Notes: generated by a model from the letters alone, not told the origin. Positions 7,467 to 16,659 are shown, numbered from the stretch's first letter. The stretch: DNA of 64,000 bases from CAZJUP01 sp964549275 (GCA_964549275.1 CAZJUP010000001.1:186001-250000); one strand, 5' to 3'. Translations and numbers: made by a program.

Positions 7467-8476
7467 AACAAATTTTAACATTTTCAGCCGCCAGGAAATT
7501 CCAGTCCTGCCATAAATCATATTATAACAGGTATAAACAGAATCTGGTACCCCTGGAGCAAAATGAAACGTTGTTTTTAGGCAGCACCATTCACAATGCA
7601 CTGGAACTCTGGTATAAACGAGATCCAAATGATCCCATAATTGAAATCCAGATTGGCAGGTTGATTGACGAAGCCTATCCCTTACGTGTTTCCGATGAAA
7701 AACAAAAGAGGGATTGGCATTTGGCAACCGCCATGATGGGAGGATACATAAACCAATACCCGAGGGAAGATTTTGAAATCATTGATACTGAACTGGAATT
7801 CTCCATCCCCATCATTAATCCAAATACAAACAGAGCCAGCCGAAGTTTTGAACTTATGGGGAAAGTGGATGCCTTGGTGATGCTTAATGATTACTACTAC
7901 ATCATGGAGCATAAAACAGCAGCATTAATCACAGGTGATTACATAGAAAAACTGCCCATGGATTTTCAGATTAACCTGTATGCCTTGGCTCTTTCAAGAT
8001 TTAAAAATATCCCCATTGCAGGTGTGATTTATAATGTGATTCAAAAATCAAAAATCAGACAAAAAATGGGGGAAACTGAAACCGCTTTTGAGATTAGACG
8101 GCAGGAACTCATTCGAAAAAGTAAAACAGGGAAAACATCAGCAAAACGACAGATGCCGGAATCTGATGAAGCTTTCCAACATCGCTTACAATCCGTCTAT
8201 GAAGATCCCAAAATGTTCCATCGGGAAACACTATATCTATCCAGCGAGGACATAAGAAGGACAGAATATCAACTCTGGGAAATCACCCAGGAGATTTTAA
8301 ATACCCAGAAGCGCGGCGTATGGAGTCAGAATACAGATACCTGTTTTCGCTACCACAGGCCGTGCATGTATTTCCCGCTCTGCCGGGCACACGATAACCC
8401 AAATATCAAAGACAATCTTTACACAGAATTACCGCCGCACAGTGAACTGTCTGTGGGCAGTGATTCCATTTTCTAA
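7463..8476 (+). CDS. PD-(D/E)XK nuclease, RecB/Cas4-like with cysteine cluster
   Basis: 337 aa. The middle carries the nuclease core: GKVDALVMLND (acidic residue) and then YYIMEHKTA (E-x-K), followed by the helix QINLYALALSRF typical of the RecB/Cas4 superfamily. A cysteine near residue 16 (FQSCHKSYYNRY) and three near residues 294-307 (CFRYHRPC, FPLC) form the four-Cys arrangement that binds an Fe-S cluster in Cas4 and AddB. Such enzymes resect DNA ends. It begins the recombination set and overlaps the SpoVG-like gene by four bases. Confidence 0.85.
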   Translation: MKQILTFSAARKFQSCHKSYYNRYKQNLVPLEQNETLFLGSTIHNALELWYKRDPNDPIIEIQIGRLIDEAYPLRVSDEKQKRDWHLATAMMGGYINQYPREDFEIIDTELEFSIPIINPNTNRASRSFELMGKVDALVMLNDYYYIMEHKTAALITGDYIEKLPMDFQINLYALALSRFKNIPIAGVIYNVIQKSKIRQKMGETETAFEIRRQELIRKSKTGKTSAKRQMPESDEAFQHRLQSVYEDPKMFHRETLYLSSEDIRRTEYQLWEITQEILNTQKRGVWSQNTDTCFRYHRPCMYFPLCRAHDNPNIKDNLYTELPPHSELSVGSDSIF

Positions 8477-8501
8477 CCCCTACAAGTAAGGAGATTAAAG
8501 T

Positions 8502-9242
8502 ATGGCAATACTACCTAAACAAAAAACACCGCCGGTGCTGAATATGCAGAGGCAGACGATTTTACTCTATGCCCATGCCAAGTTCGGCAAAAGCACTATC
8601 GCATCAGGTAGTCCGGATGCAATCTTTCTGGCCACCGAAGCGGGACTCAATCACTTAAATGTGTATCAAATCCCAATTAAAAACTGGGAAGACCTGTTAA
8701 CTGCTGCTAAGGAAATAGCAGAAGGCAGCCACAAATTTAAAACTGTGGTTATCGATACGGTGGATAATGCTTACCGGATGTGCAGCGAATACATCTGCAC
8801 CCAGCACGGCATTAAACATGAATCTGATCTGGGCTACGGTAAGGGTTGGAGCCTGGTGAACGGGGAGTTTCAACGGGTGTTGAACAAACTTTCACTTTTA
8901 CCCTATGGGCTGTTTTTAATCAGTCATGCGGTAGAAAAAGAGATCGAAAACCGTACCGGAAACTATACCCGCATTATGCCCACCTTACCGGATAAAGCAA
9001 AGAAAATCATCTTAGGCATGAGTGACTTCATCCTTTACGGTGATATTGAAGAAAGCACAGATAGGGATGGGAAAGTTACGTCTAAACGTGTACTGCGGAC
9101 CAAACCAACACGGCATTATGAAGCAGGCGACAGAACAGGAAAATTGCCAGCTACTATTGATGCCACATACGATGCTTTTTTGAATATCTATCAGAAAAGC
9201 ATCATCAACCCTAAACAAAATAAGAAAGAGGTGAAATCATGA
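8502..9242 (+). CDS. Sak4-like RecA-fold ATPase (AAA_24)
   Basis: 246 aa. Walker A-like motif AHAKFGKST at residues 24-32 and Walker B-like TVVIDTVDN around 80-90, in the short RecA-like core of the Sak4/AAA_24 phage annealing proteins. These promote single-strand annealing with the help of an SSB-like partner, which here is the next gene (four-base overlap). SD AAGGAG lies well placed before the ATG. Confidence 0.85.
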   Translation: MAILPKQKTPPVLNMQRQTILLYAHAKFGKSTIASGSPDAIFLATEAGLNHLNVYQIPIKNWEDLLTAAKEIAEGSHKFKTVVIDTVDNAYRMCSEYICTQHGIKHESDLGYGKGWSLVNGEFQRVLNKLSLLPYGLFLISHAVEKEIENRTGNYTRIMPTLPDKAKKIILGMSDFILYGDIEESTDRDGKVTSKRVLRTKPTRHYEAGDRTGKLPATIDATYDAFLNIYQKSIINPKQNKKEVKS

Positions 9243-9685
9243 CATACGAACCGTATGAAGACGTCGATTTAAGTGAGTACGACGACCAGTTCGACCAGGC
9301 GGAAGAACCGGAATTTGAGGCCATTCCAGACGGGAAATACCAGGTGAATGTCGATAAGGCAGAAATCACAAAAGCCAAGACAAGTGGTAACCCCTTACTC
9401 AAATGGACTCTCAAGATACTTGGACCTACCAATATCAACCGGCTTCTGTGGAACTATCACATTTTAAACAATCCTACGGGCCAGAGCTGGCTCAAAAAGG
9501 ATTTAAATCTGTGTGATGTTCACTTGAACAAGCTCAGCGATCTTCCTAAAAACTTGGAATATCTGCTGGATGTGAAGTTGGAAGTCACAGTGAGAACCCG
9601 GGATGACAGTCAGAATGTCTATTTCAATAGAAGACTTGCTGACAATGAAGTGCCGGAAGTCAAAGATGACGATCTTCCCTTTTAG
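9239..9685 (+). CDS. DUF669 protein with SSB-type acidic tail
   Basis: 148 aa. Body typical of DUF669 proteins that accompany Sak4-type recombinases (IPDGKYQVNVDKAEITKAK; NPLLKWTLKILGP). The last residues are KDDDLPF, nearly identical to the DDDIPF tip by which bacterial SSB recruits its partners. Likely function: single-strand DNA binding with recruitment of host or phage repair proteins. It overlaps the Sak4 gene by four bases, and its TAG stop abuts the ATG of the nuclease gene. Confidence 0.8.
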   Translation: MTYEPYEDVDLSEYDDQFDQAEEPEFEAIPDGKYQVNVDKAEITKAKTSGNPLLKWTLKILGPTNINRLLWNYHILNNPTGQSWLKKDLNLCDVHLNKLSDLPKNLEYLLDVKLEVTVRTRDDSQNVYFNRRLADNEVPEVKDDDLPF

Positions 9686-10108
9686 ATGATCGTCTTAATC
9701 GACACGCGAGAAAAGCTCCCCTTTCAGTTTGGTGATGATATTGACACGGTCAAAACCAAACTGGAAGTGGGAGATTACTCTCTTCAGAATCTTGAACATC
9801 TGGTGACGATCGAACGAAAAAGCTTGGATGATTTTATCAACTCCACGATCCATAACAAGCGCAGATTCACACAGAATCTGATGGATTTATCCCGCATGGA
9901 ACATAAAGCCATTGTGGTGGAAGCATCGTTAAAAGATGTATTTATGCATCGGTATAAAAGCAAAACCCACAATCAGGCAGTGTTTGGTATTGTGGCAGCT
10001 ATTTCAGGAAAGTGGCGGATCCCGGTGTTCTTCTGGGAAAATCATGCTTATGCACAGATGATGGTGGAGAAATATTTAAAAACAATTTGGGATTATTATG
10101 CAAAGTAG
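9686..10108 (+). CDS. ERCC4-domain (XPF/Mus81-like) nuclease
   Basis: 140 aa, almost entirely one ERCC4 nuclease domain: IDTREKLPF near the start, then LEVGDYSL and VTIERKSLDDFI, which supply the catalytic acidic residues and the ERK motif. There is no helicase domain or HhH tail, so this is a minimal stand-alone form. XPF/Mus81 relatives cut branched DNA, so resolution of recombination or replication intermediates is likely. It overlaps the helicase gene by eleven bases. Confidence 0.85.
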   Translation: MIVLIDTREKLPFQFGDDIDTVKTKLEVGDYSLQNLEHLVTIERKSLDDFINSTIHNKRRFTQNLMDLSRMEHKAIVVEASLKDVFMHRYKSKTHNQAVFGIVAAISGKWRIPVFFWENHAYAQMMVEKYLKTIWDYYAK

Positions 10109-12266
10109 AATGATACAGGGACAGATAACTAGGCTTTATTATGCCAGCGAAGATTTCTGTGCCGGAATTTTGGAGACAGACAAAGGTCAAAATATCAAAT
10201 TCAGTATCAAATTTCCCGTATCTCTGGATGAGAGATGCAAATTAAGGGGGAGTTTTAAACGACATTCAAAATACGGATGGCAGTTTGAAGCCACCGGATA
10301 TGAGATGGATATTCCTGTGGATAGAGAAGGACTTATTCGATTCTTATCAGAGTCTGATAGTTTTAAAGGGATAGGTAGAAAACGGGCAGAAGATATCGTA
10401 AACATCTGTGACTGTGGTAATCACGATTCACTGGGAAATGATTTTGAAGAACTGCTTATCAAAGAGCCCGAGAGATTGCTTAATATAAAAGGTATTACAC
10501 CCAAAATAGTTGAAACCTTAAGAAAAGAATGGATGGAAACCAGAGATGTGAATACCGCCATTACGGTTTTAGCCGGATATGATTTAACCATGAACCAGAT
10601 TTCCAAAGTCATAAAGAAATACGGATCAGCTGCAGTCCATGTAGTTAAAGATAATCCTTACAGTTTAACCGATACCATCGACGGGTTTGGATTCAGACGA
10701 GCTGATGAAATAGCTCTAAAAGCCGGGATGCAAAGGGATAGTAAAATCAGAATCCAGGCAGGATTAATTCACATTGTAAAAGAACAATTAAATGACGGTC
10801 ACACTTGGATTGAAGAAAGGGAATTATTAGCCGAAACAGAAACCGTCCTACAGCTTCCCCAACTTGATGCAGATGACATTATCCATGCTCATTTGGATAG
10901 TCTTATTCACTTTAAAAAATTGAAATGTTTCAGTTACCACGGAACAGGCGTGATAGCCTTGCCCCATTATTTTGAGATGGAAAATAAATTACTTGAGTTG
11001 TTGAAAACCAAATCGAAAACAATAGATGATACACTTTTAAAACAAATTGAAAAAAGCACATTAAATCAGGGTCAAAGGGACGCGTTTATCGGAGCCATGG
11101 AAAACTCTCAATATCTTATCTCGGGACCGGCAGGAGCGGGAAAGACCTATTTGGTTAAACAACTTGTAGATGAATTTCAGAAGCAGGAATTATCGGTGAC
11201 TCTATGTGCCCCTACAGGCAAAGCAGCCAGGCGTATGGAAGAAGTGTGTGAAATGCCTGCTTTAACAATTCACAAGCTTTTAGGATATGATGGAAGGGGA
11301 TTTAATTATCATGGGGGGAATAAACTCGTAACCGATATTATTTGCATTGACGAAGTTAGTATGATTGATATTTGGCTATTCTATCATTTAATGGATGCCA
11401 TTGATACAGAAAATACCAAGATAATCTTCGCAGGAGACCATAACCAGCTGCCACCTGTAGGAGCCGGGAATGTACTTCGAGACATCCTGCAGCAGAATTT
11501 GATTCCTTATACTGTTTTAACGGAAGTGGTTCGACAAGCAGGGACGTTAAAGAAAAATTCTCTTCAACTACTGGATGGTGTGGTACATGGGGTTAGAAAA
11601 ACTGATTCCAAAAGCCACGATTGGAAGATTATCACCCGCTACGACAACCATGCAGACTTGATTAATGGTCTTTATATGTTATTTCGGGATGTTCTGCCTT
11701 GTGAATACGACGATTTAATCCGTGATGTGCAGGTCTTATCACCTATGAAAAAGACGGATATAGGTGTATTTAATTTGAACAGGATTCTCCAGAATTTATT
11801 ACAGGAAAGAGTTTATGGCAGGGATATCGCACCGGGTCCAAAGGGGAGCTTCCCAAAACTCTATGTAGGTGATAAAGTTATCCAGACCAAAAATGATTAT
11901 AAACTGGGTGTTATGAATGGCCACATGGGGATAGTGCTAAAAGCAGATTACCATCATAAGAAATTCATAATTGAATTTGAGAATAATGGTGCTTTGGAAA
12001 TTAAACCAAAAAACTTGAAAAATATCTCATTGGCTTACTGTTTAACGGTTCACAAAGTGCAGGGATCGGAGTTTCCCTGTGTGATTTCTATTGTGCATAC
12101 ATCCCATTACATTATGCTTCATCAGAATCTGTTTTATACCAGTGTGTCGAGGGCGAAGAAACAGAGTTTCATTTTAGGTGATTTGCGGGGGATTAAAGCA
12201 GCTGCAAAAAATAAACAGGTAGATAAGCGAAGAACTTTTCTTTCCCTCATGGGGGAGAAACGGTGA
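10098..12266 (+). CDS. RecD2-like DNA helicase
   Basis: 722 aa. The N-terminal third carries helix-hairpin-helix-like segments (FKGIGRKRAEDIV and LLNIKGITPKIVETL) as in RecD2/TraA helicases. Walker A SGPAGAGKT is at about residues 343-351, Walker B ICIDEVSMID at about 415-424, then GDHNQLPPVG and the C-terminal TVHKVQGSEFPCVI motif. Lacking RecB/RecC partners, RecD2 proteins act as 5'-3' helicases; here it probably supports replication or recombination. Its stop overlaps the primase GTG start. Confidence 0.9.
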   Translation: MQSRMIQGQITRLYYASEDFCAGILETDKGQNIKFSIKFPVSLDERCKLRGSFKRHSKYGWQFEATGYEMDIPVDREGLIRFLSESDSFKGIGRKRAEDIVNICDCGNHDSLGNDFEELLIKEPERLLNIKGITPKIVETLRKEWMETRDVNTAITVLAGYDLTMNQISKVIKKYGSAAVHVVKDNPYSLTDTIDGFGFRRADEIALKAGMQRDSKIRIQAGLIHIVKEQLNDGHTWIEERELLAETETVLQLPQLDADDIIHAHLDSLIHFKKLKCFSYHGTGVIALPHYFEMENKLLELLKTKSKTIDDTLLKQIEKSTLNQGQRDAFIGAMENSQYLISGPAGAGKTYLVKQLVDEFQKQELSVTLCAPTGKAARRMEEVCEMPALTIHKLLGYDGRGFNYHGGNKLVTDIICIDEVSMIDIWLFYHLMDAIDTENTKIIFAGDHNQLPPVGAGNVLRDILQQNLIPYTVLTEVVRQAGTLKKNSLQLLDGVVHGVRKTDSKSHDWKIITRYDNHADLINGLYMLFRDVLPCEYDDLIRDVQVLSPMKKTDIGVFNLNRILQNLLQERVYGRDIAPGPKGSFPKLYVGDKVIQTKNDYKLGVMNGHMGIVLKADYHHKKFIIEFENNGALEIKPKNLKNISLAYCLTVHKVQGSEFPCVISIVHTSHYIMLHQNLFYTSVSRAKKQSFILGDLRGIKAAAKNKQVDKRRTFLSLMGEKR

Positions 12267-13108
12267 CGATTTATGCCAGTCTGTTAGACTATATAAAGAC
12301 TCTACCCAAAGACACGCTGATCCGTGAGGTCTGGCATCGCCATTTAAAAAGAGATCTTGGTAAACGGATAATTCACACAGATTATCCGGACAGAGCAGCA
12401 AGATACTTAAGATTTTCACAAGGAATCCCGCCACAGCATAATAATGAAAAAGATTATATGCTCAAATGGCTGCCCCTGCCCAATGACGAAAAGATCATGG
12501 ATAGGTATGCCAAAATATTCAGCCATTATAACTGCTATACCACTTTGAATTATTACTCTTATGAGTATGCCATCGAAAGAGCCAAGCTGATAACAGAAGA
12601 AGCAAAACTTCGCCAAATGAAATCCATGCCGTTTACGTTTTCACCTGAAAGAATTAAATCCCAGGCAGAACTCACCTATAAGATAGAAAAAAACATTCCC
12701 CAGAAGTGCTTTATGGATCTGGCCTTTGATTTTGATATTGGTCAGAACAAAATGATTAAAACGATTGAACAGGCAATCCCCAATGTGATAAAACTCATCC
12801 ATTACTTTGAAAAAAAGAATACACCTTATTCGCTTTATTTCTCCGGCAGAAGAGGTTTTCATCTGGTAGTGCCTTACCTCTCGTTCGGTCAGAAAATGGC
12901 CGACAACAACCATCTTATTAATCTACACATAGCTCAGCTTATAGATTTTGAGATTGGACCCCTTCATTTCGATCATGCCATCTATTCAAGTCGCAGGCAA
13001 TTTCGGATGGTAAACACTTATCACCAGTCGTCAGGCTTAAAGAAAATTCAATTAACAATTGATGATTTGAACAAGGGTGAGAAGCATATTTTAGAACTTG
13101 CCAGATAG
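12263..13108 (+). CDS. Archaeo-eukaryotic-type primase (PriS-like)
   Basis: 281 aa, GTG start overlapping the helicase stop (GTGA). AEP motifs are visible: AFDFD with D156 and D158 for metal binding, LYFSGRRGFHLVVP with the catalytic His200, and FDHAIYSS with a third acidic residue near D237. These define the small catalytic subunit of AEP primases, which make RNA or DNA primers. The next gene supplies a cysteine pattern like that of a primase large subunit, so the two probably act together. Confidence 0.85.
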   Translation: MTIYASLLDYIKTLPKDTLIREVWHRHLKRDLGKRIIHTDYPDRAARYLRFSQGIPPQHNNEKDYMLKWLPLPNDEKIMDRYAKIFSHYNCYTTLNYYSYEYAIERAKLITEEAKLRQMKSMPFTFSPERIKSQAELTYKIEKNIPQKCFMDLAFDFDIGQNKMIKTIEQAIPNVIKLIHYFEKKNTPYSLYFSGRRGFHLVVPYLSFGQKMADNNHLINLHIAQLIDFEIGPLHFDHAIYSSRRQFRMVNTYHQSSGLKKIQLTIDDLNKGEKHILELAR

Positions 13109-13127
13109 ATAATAATGGAAACGAATC

Positions 13128-15737
13128 GTGTCAAAAACGAACGGGATAAAAAAATTATATGAATTAGGTGTCAAGCACTGTAAAGACTATCCGAAATACA
13201 CTGTTAGAACCAAGAATGTCCGCAAATTAATTTCTGCTAAGGAAAGTTTAAAGCCTGCCAAAGGTGAATATCATTTAATAAAAAACATAATTGATCTTAC
13301 CCATCCGCCTTGTGTCACCCATGCATTAACTCATGGTGTGGTGGATGAGAAAAAATCCAACCGTAATCTGGTTACCATGTTTTTGGCTGGATACATGAAA
13401 ACAATCGACAGGGAATTGAATGAGACCACAGATTTTCTCACCTTTCATGCTTTAAACAAATTGGCAAAGTTTTCAAATTCTTCCCCCAGAGATATAGAAC
13501 TCTCCACTCAGACAGCCGTGAAAACCATTTTTACCACAGACAAATACAGTCACAATTGCAATTTTGCTCGGAGTCTTGGATTTGACTGTAATCCAAGCTG
13601 TGAGATTTACAGTGAGTATAAAAAAATAGAGTATGGTAAGAAGACCATTGATTTGCCTGAAAAAAATGATAAGGATGAAAAGAAATTGGTATTCGATATT
13701 CCAGCCGAGTTGCGAAAACACATGATTGAAACTATCCACAATTATGTCTTCGATCTTCGAAAAGCCAAACGCAAACGGTGGATTAAACCTCTTCTAGTCA
13801 AAGCACCAGCCGGATCAGGTAAAACGGTAACCACATTCGACTGGGTTTCCAATAGCGGACTTCGATGTGTATGGATTGGCAGTCAGCTTTCTTTATTTGA
13901 AAACATTCCACCAGAACATCGACAAAACTGGCGACAAATTAGGGGAAGACAGCCAGAACAAATAAAAAATGGCATCGCACTAGCAGGCAACTGCTATAAG
14001 TCAGATATGGCGAGTTTTTTAAGAGACAGAAATCTTAATGTCCATAAACATTTGTGTGAACCGTGTGAGCATTATAAAAAATGCGATTATTACAGACAAT
14101 TTGATGATAGCGTAAGCCATTGGTTTGTTCAGCAGCCTATGTTTTTATATAAAGTCAAAAAGGATTTGAAAGATTTTGATGTAGTGATATTTGATGAAGA
14201 TATTATGGCACAATTTAAAAATGAATTAAAAATTAGATTGAAAGATTTTAAAGACCTGCTTCTGTGGTTAGATGAAAATTACAATGATCTTGTAGACGCG
14301 GATGCACCTACAAGAGTCATAAAACCCCACCTATCTTTAAAATTATTATTGGATACATTTGTATTACTTTTAGAAGATAAAAATATGGGATTCCCCTTAA
14401 GCGGGACTACACTTCGCAAACATTTACAATTGAAATTTGAGTCCTTAAAATTTCATCCGAGGTATGCATCTGATTTTTACAAATTCTTGATTCCAGATCT
14501 TTTTTTAGATTTGTTTTCTAGGATTGATACTGACCGGAAAGATTATTTGAATAACATATTCATAAACTTAGATAAGCCCAAGTTTGCTGTGCCATTCAAT
14601 TTTACGAAAGAACTGATCAATATTTTGGAATTGGAATTATTAAGAGCAGATAATAAAAGCCATCTTTCAAGATTCTCATTAGAAAAATCAGGAAAAGAAC
14701 CTGTTATCACACTCAATTTTAAACATCCAGCTCCACCTAAAACAAAGCCCACTATTATTTTGGATGCCACAGCGAAACCTATTATTTATGAAAGTTTATT
14801 TGAGATTAAGCCCATAGAGTATGAACCGCATTTAAAATTTAGAAATGAGGTAATTCAAATCTATTCCACCGCAGGTGGGATTACATCTTTAAAATCCAAT
14901 CCTCTCCATAGAAAACGGATGCTGGAAGTGTTGAGAAAATTGATAGAAAAAGAGAGAAACTCTCTCATTATCTGTAAGCAGAATATGGAGAAATTCATTA
15001 AACAATTAGAATTAGTCCCAAACGATATGGTCACACATTTCTACGGAAACCGTGGAAGCAATGAATTCGAATCTGCGAAGCAGGTAATCATTTTCGGAGC
15101 TCCCGGTTACCCTGAAAACCTCATTAGAAAATACGCTGCAGCATTCTTTCACACAGAAAATTTAATTGCCACAACGGAAATGGAAATCAAACGATATCAT
15201 AATACAAACAAAGGCATCAAAGTGGTCACGTATAAAGACCCCCACTTGCAAGCCATATTGGAAATATCACGAGAAGATGAAATTTACCAATCTTTGAGCA
15301 GAATCAGGCCAATTCTGGATAAGTCAAAACGAATCGTTATTGTATCCAATATTGTGATTCCGGAACTGCCGGTGAGTAAACTTTTATCTATTAATGATGT
15401 GGTGGGATACACGTTTACCAAAACAGAATCAAAATTGAAAATAAAATTGCGTGCAATGATGAAGCATCATATTACTAATAAGAAATTTTGTATTCCAAGT
15501 TGGGATATTAGAGTCCATTTTAATGGAATTCCCCGCACCACTTTGAATCGAAATATTGAAAATTTGGCTGATGAAATGGGGTTGAAAAGAATAATTTGTA
15601 ATTACAAAAACACCAAACATGGAAACAGAATTGCGGTTATTGCGACCAAAACTTATTCTTCAGACAATTTAAAAAATGCTTTAGAAAATAGTAAAATATT
15701 GGATGGAGAAATAGAATCTCTCGTCGAGAAAACATAA
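13128..15737 (+). CDS. Helicase with PriL-like and XPD-like cysteine clusters
   Basis: 869 aa, GTG start. The first 160 residues look like a primase large-subunit/PriCT-type domain: PPCVTHAL (C62), then C144, C154 and C158 in a pattern fit for a 4Fe-4S cluster. The helicase core has Walker A APAGSGKT at 226-233 and VVIFDEDIM as Walker B. Between them lie C289, C310, C313 and C319, the place where XPD/DinG helicases hold an Fe-S cluster. The C-terminal 150 residues contain an HTH-like segment. Likely the replicative helicase acting with the upstream AEP primase. The cluster assignments rest on Cys spacing only. Confidence 0.75.
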   Translation: MSKTNGIKKLYELGVKHCKDYPKYTVRTKNVRKLISAKESLKPAKGEYHLIKNIIDLTHPPCVTHALTHGVVDEKKSNRNLVTMFLAGYMKTIDRELNETTDFLTFHALNKLAKFSNSSPRDIELSTQTAVKTIFTTDKYSHNCNFARSLGFDCNPSCEIYSEYKKIEYGKKTIDLPEKNDKDEKKLVFDIPAELRKHMIETIHNYVFDLRKAKRKRWIKPLLVKAPAGSGKTVTTFDWVSNSGLRCVWIGSQLSLFENIPPEHRQNWRQIRGRQPEQIKNGIALAGNCYKSDMASFLRDRNLNVHKHLCEPCEHYKKCDYYRQFDDSVSHWFVQQPMFLYKVKKDLKDFDVVIFDEDIMAQFKNELKIRLKDFKDLLLWLDENYNDLVDADAPTRVIKPHLSLKLLLDTFVLLLEDKNMGFPLSGTTLRKHLQLKFESLKFHPRYASDFYKFLIPDLFLDLFSRIDTDRKDYLNNIFINLDKPKFAVPFNFTKELINILELELLRADNKSHLSRFSLEKSGKEPVITLNFKHPAPPKTKPTIILDATAKPIIYESLFEIKPIEYEPHLKFRNEVIQIYSTAGGITSLKSNPLHRKRMLEVLRKLIEKERNSLIICKQNMEKFIKQLELVPNDMVTHFYGNRGSNEFESAKQVIIFGAPGYPENLIRKYAAAFFHTENLIATTEMEIKRYHNTNKGIKVVTYKDPHLQAILEISREDEIYQSLSRIRPILDKSKRIVIVSNIVIPELPVSKLLSINDVVGYTFTKTESKLKIKLRAMMKHHITNKKFCIPSWDIRVHFNGIPRTTLNRNIENLADEMGLKRIICNYKNTKHGNRIAVIATKTYSSDNLKNALENSKILDGEIESLVEKT

Positions 15738-15742
15738 TATTG

Positions 15743-15836
15743 GGCGGTGTCCAAAAATTGTATAATAATAATAGTTTTCTAATTAGATATATCTTTTATA
15801 ATAAAGAGTATTATAATACAAAAAATGGACACCGCC
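15743..15836. repeat. AT-rich inverted repeat after replication genes
   Basis: GGCGGTGTCCA at 15743-15753 is repeated inverted at 15826-15836. An imperfect continuation (TTGTAT and ATAATA blocks) lies inward. The 72 bp between the arms are almost pure A/T. It starts six bases after the helicase stop. It could be a replication origin, a MITE-like element or a transcript-end structure; no T-run follows. Confidence 0.7.
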
Positions 15837-16073
15837 GGTAAAATGGTAATATGGAGAGTGTGAAATATGAAACATACTCCGTAAATTTATACCAAGTATT
15901 TGACCTACCGTTTATACCGTTACTCATCGGGATCCGACCCTTCGTTTAAATCTAAAGTTAATCCGACCACATAACCATTTGACCATCGTTTGTTGGGAAA
16001 GGGGCGCAAATTGTATCCTGCCCAGCCGAATCTCCGTTTGAAAACATAGCTCAACCAGAATGGAGATAATTCA
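15837..16073. other. Intergenic stretch with a possible minus-strand gene remnant
   Basis: No plus-strand gene is seen. On the minus strand, about 16046 down to 15920, a protein-like reading (RRFGWAGYNLRPFPNKRW, then NGYVVGLTLDL) ends in a stop at 15920. Its composition looks coding, but its only start lies inside the terminase-like gene and no SD is present, so it may be the tail of a decayed gene. Function not recognised. Confidence 0.3.
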
Positions 16074-16562
16074 ATGGGAAAATATTGTACTGCTAAAGCA
16101 AAAAAGACAGGTAAGAAGTGTGGCAACTGGGCAATCAATGGAAAGAATGTCTGTCGCATACACGGTGGTAAATCAACTGGACCTAAAGATAAGACTAAAC
16201 ATTACGGCAATAAACATGCTCGCAAATACGGCTCATATATTGCAGAGATCCTAAAAAAGGATATCTGGATATTCGAAAAGTTCTATGACACCCTTCATCA
16301 GGACTTTGAGTTGAACAATTCCACGGACAAAATGGCCACAGAACTGGCCTGTATGTATTTTGTGAAGATTATCCAGGCACAGCGAGAGGGGGATATTCCA
16401 AGTGCTGATACACACGATAGGATGTGCCGGATCCAGCTTAAAGATTTAAAGGCAACTAAGTCTGCACGTGAAGGTGAAATTGTGACATTGAAGACTTCTC
16501 CTGCAGAGTGGGCTGCCAATCTTCTGTCACAATCGGAAGAAAAAACGGAAAACAAAAAATAA
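16074..16562 (+). CDS. Small terminase-like protein with Cys/HGG motif
   Basis: 162 aa, SD GGAG before the ATG. The N-terminus has the motif CTAKAKKTGKKCGNWA, then VCRIHGGKSTGP, a Cys-Cys-Cys-His zinc-finger-like pattern common in phage proteins encoded just upstream of the large terminase. The rest is helical. Position and motif suggest the small terminase subunit, which recognises phage DNA for packaging. The large subunit gene follows only after an intruding recombinase cassette. Confidence 0.65.
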   Translation: MGKYCTAKAKKTGKKCGNWAINGKNVCRIHGGKSTGPKDKTKHYGNKHARKYGSYIAEILKKDIWIFEKFYDTLHQDFELNNSTDKMATELACMYFVKIIQAQREGDIPSADTHDRMCRIQLKDLKATKSAREGEIVTLKTSPAEWAANLLSQSEEKTENKK

Positions 16563-16654
16563 ACTTCCGATTATGCAGGAGACCATATCTCAACCACCGT
16601 CGAGAAACAGGCGATTTTCATCTTTAAAACTTCCGATTATGCATCTAATCGGAA
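16561..16654. repeat. 17-bp direct repeat and core-site-like palindrome
   Basis: AAACTTCCGATTATGCA occurs at 16561-16577, starting at the last bases of the terminase-like gene, and again at 16627-16643. The second copy continues into an inverted arm, giving TTCCGATT (16631-16638), an 8-bp spacer ATGCATCT, and AATCGGAA (16647-16654). Two short arms around an 8-bp spacer is the form of a tyrosine recombinase core site, and a tyrosine recombinase gene ends 200 bp away. Confidence 0.6.
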
Positions 16655-16659
16655 ATTCT

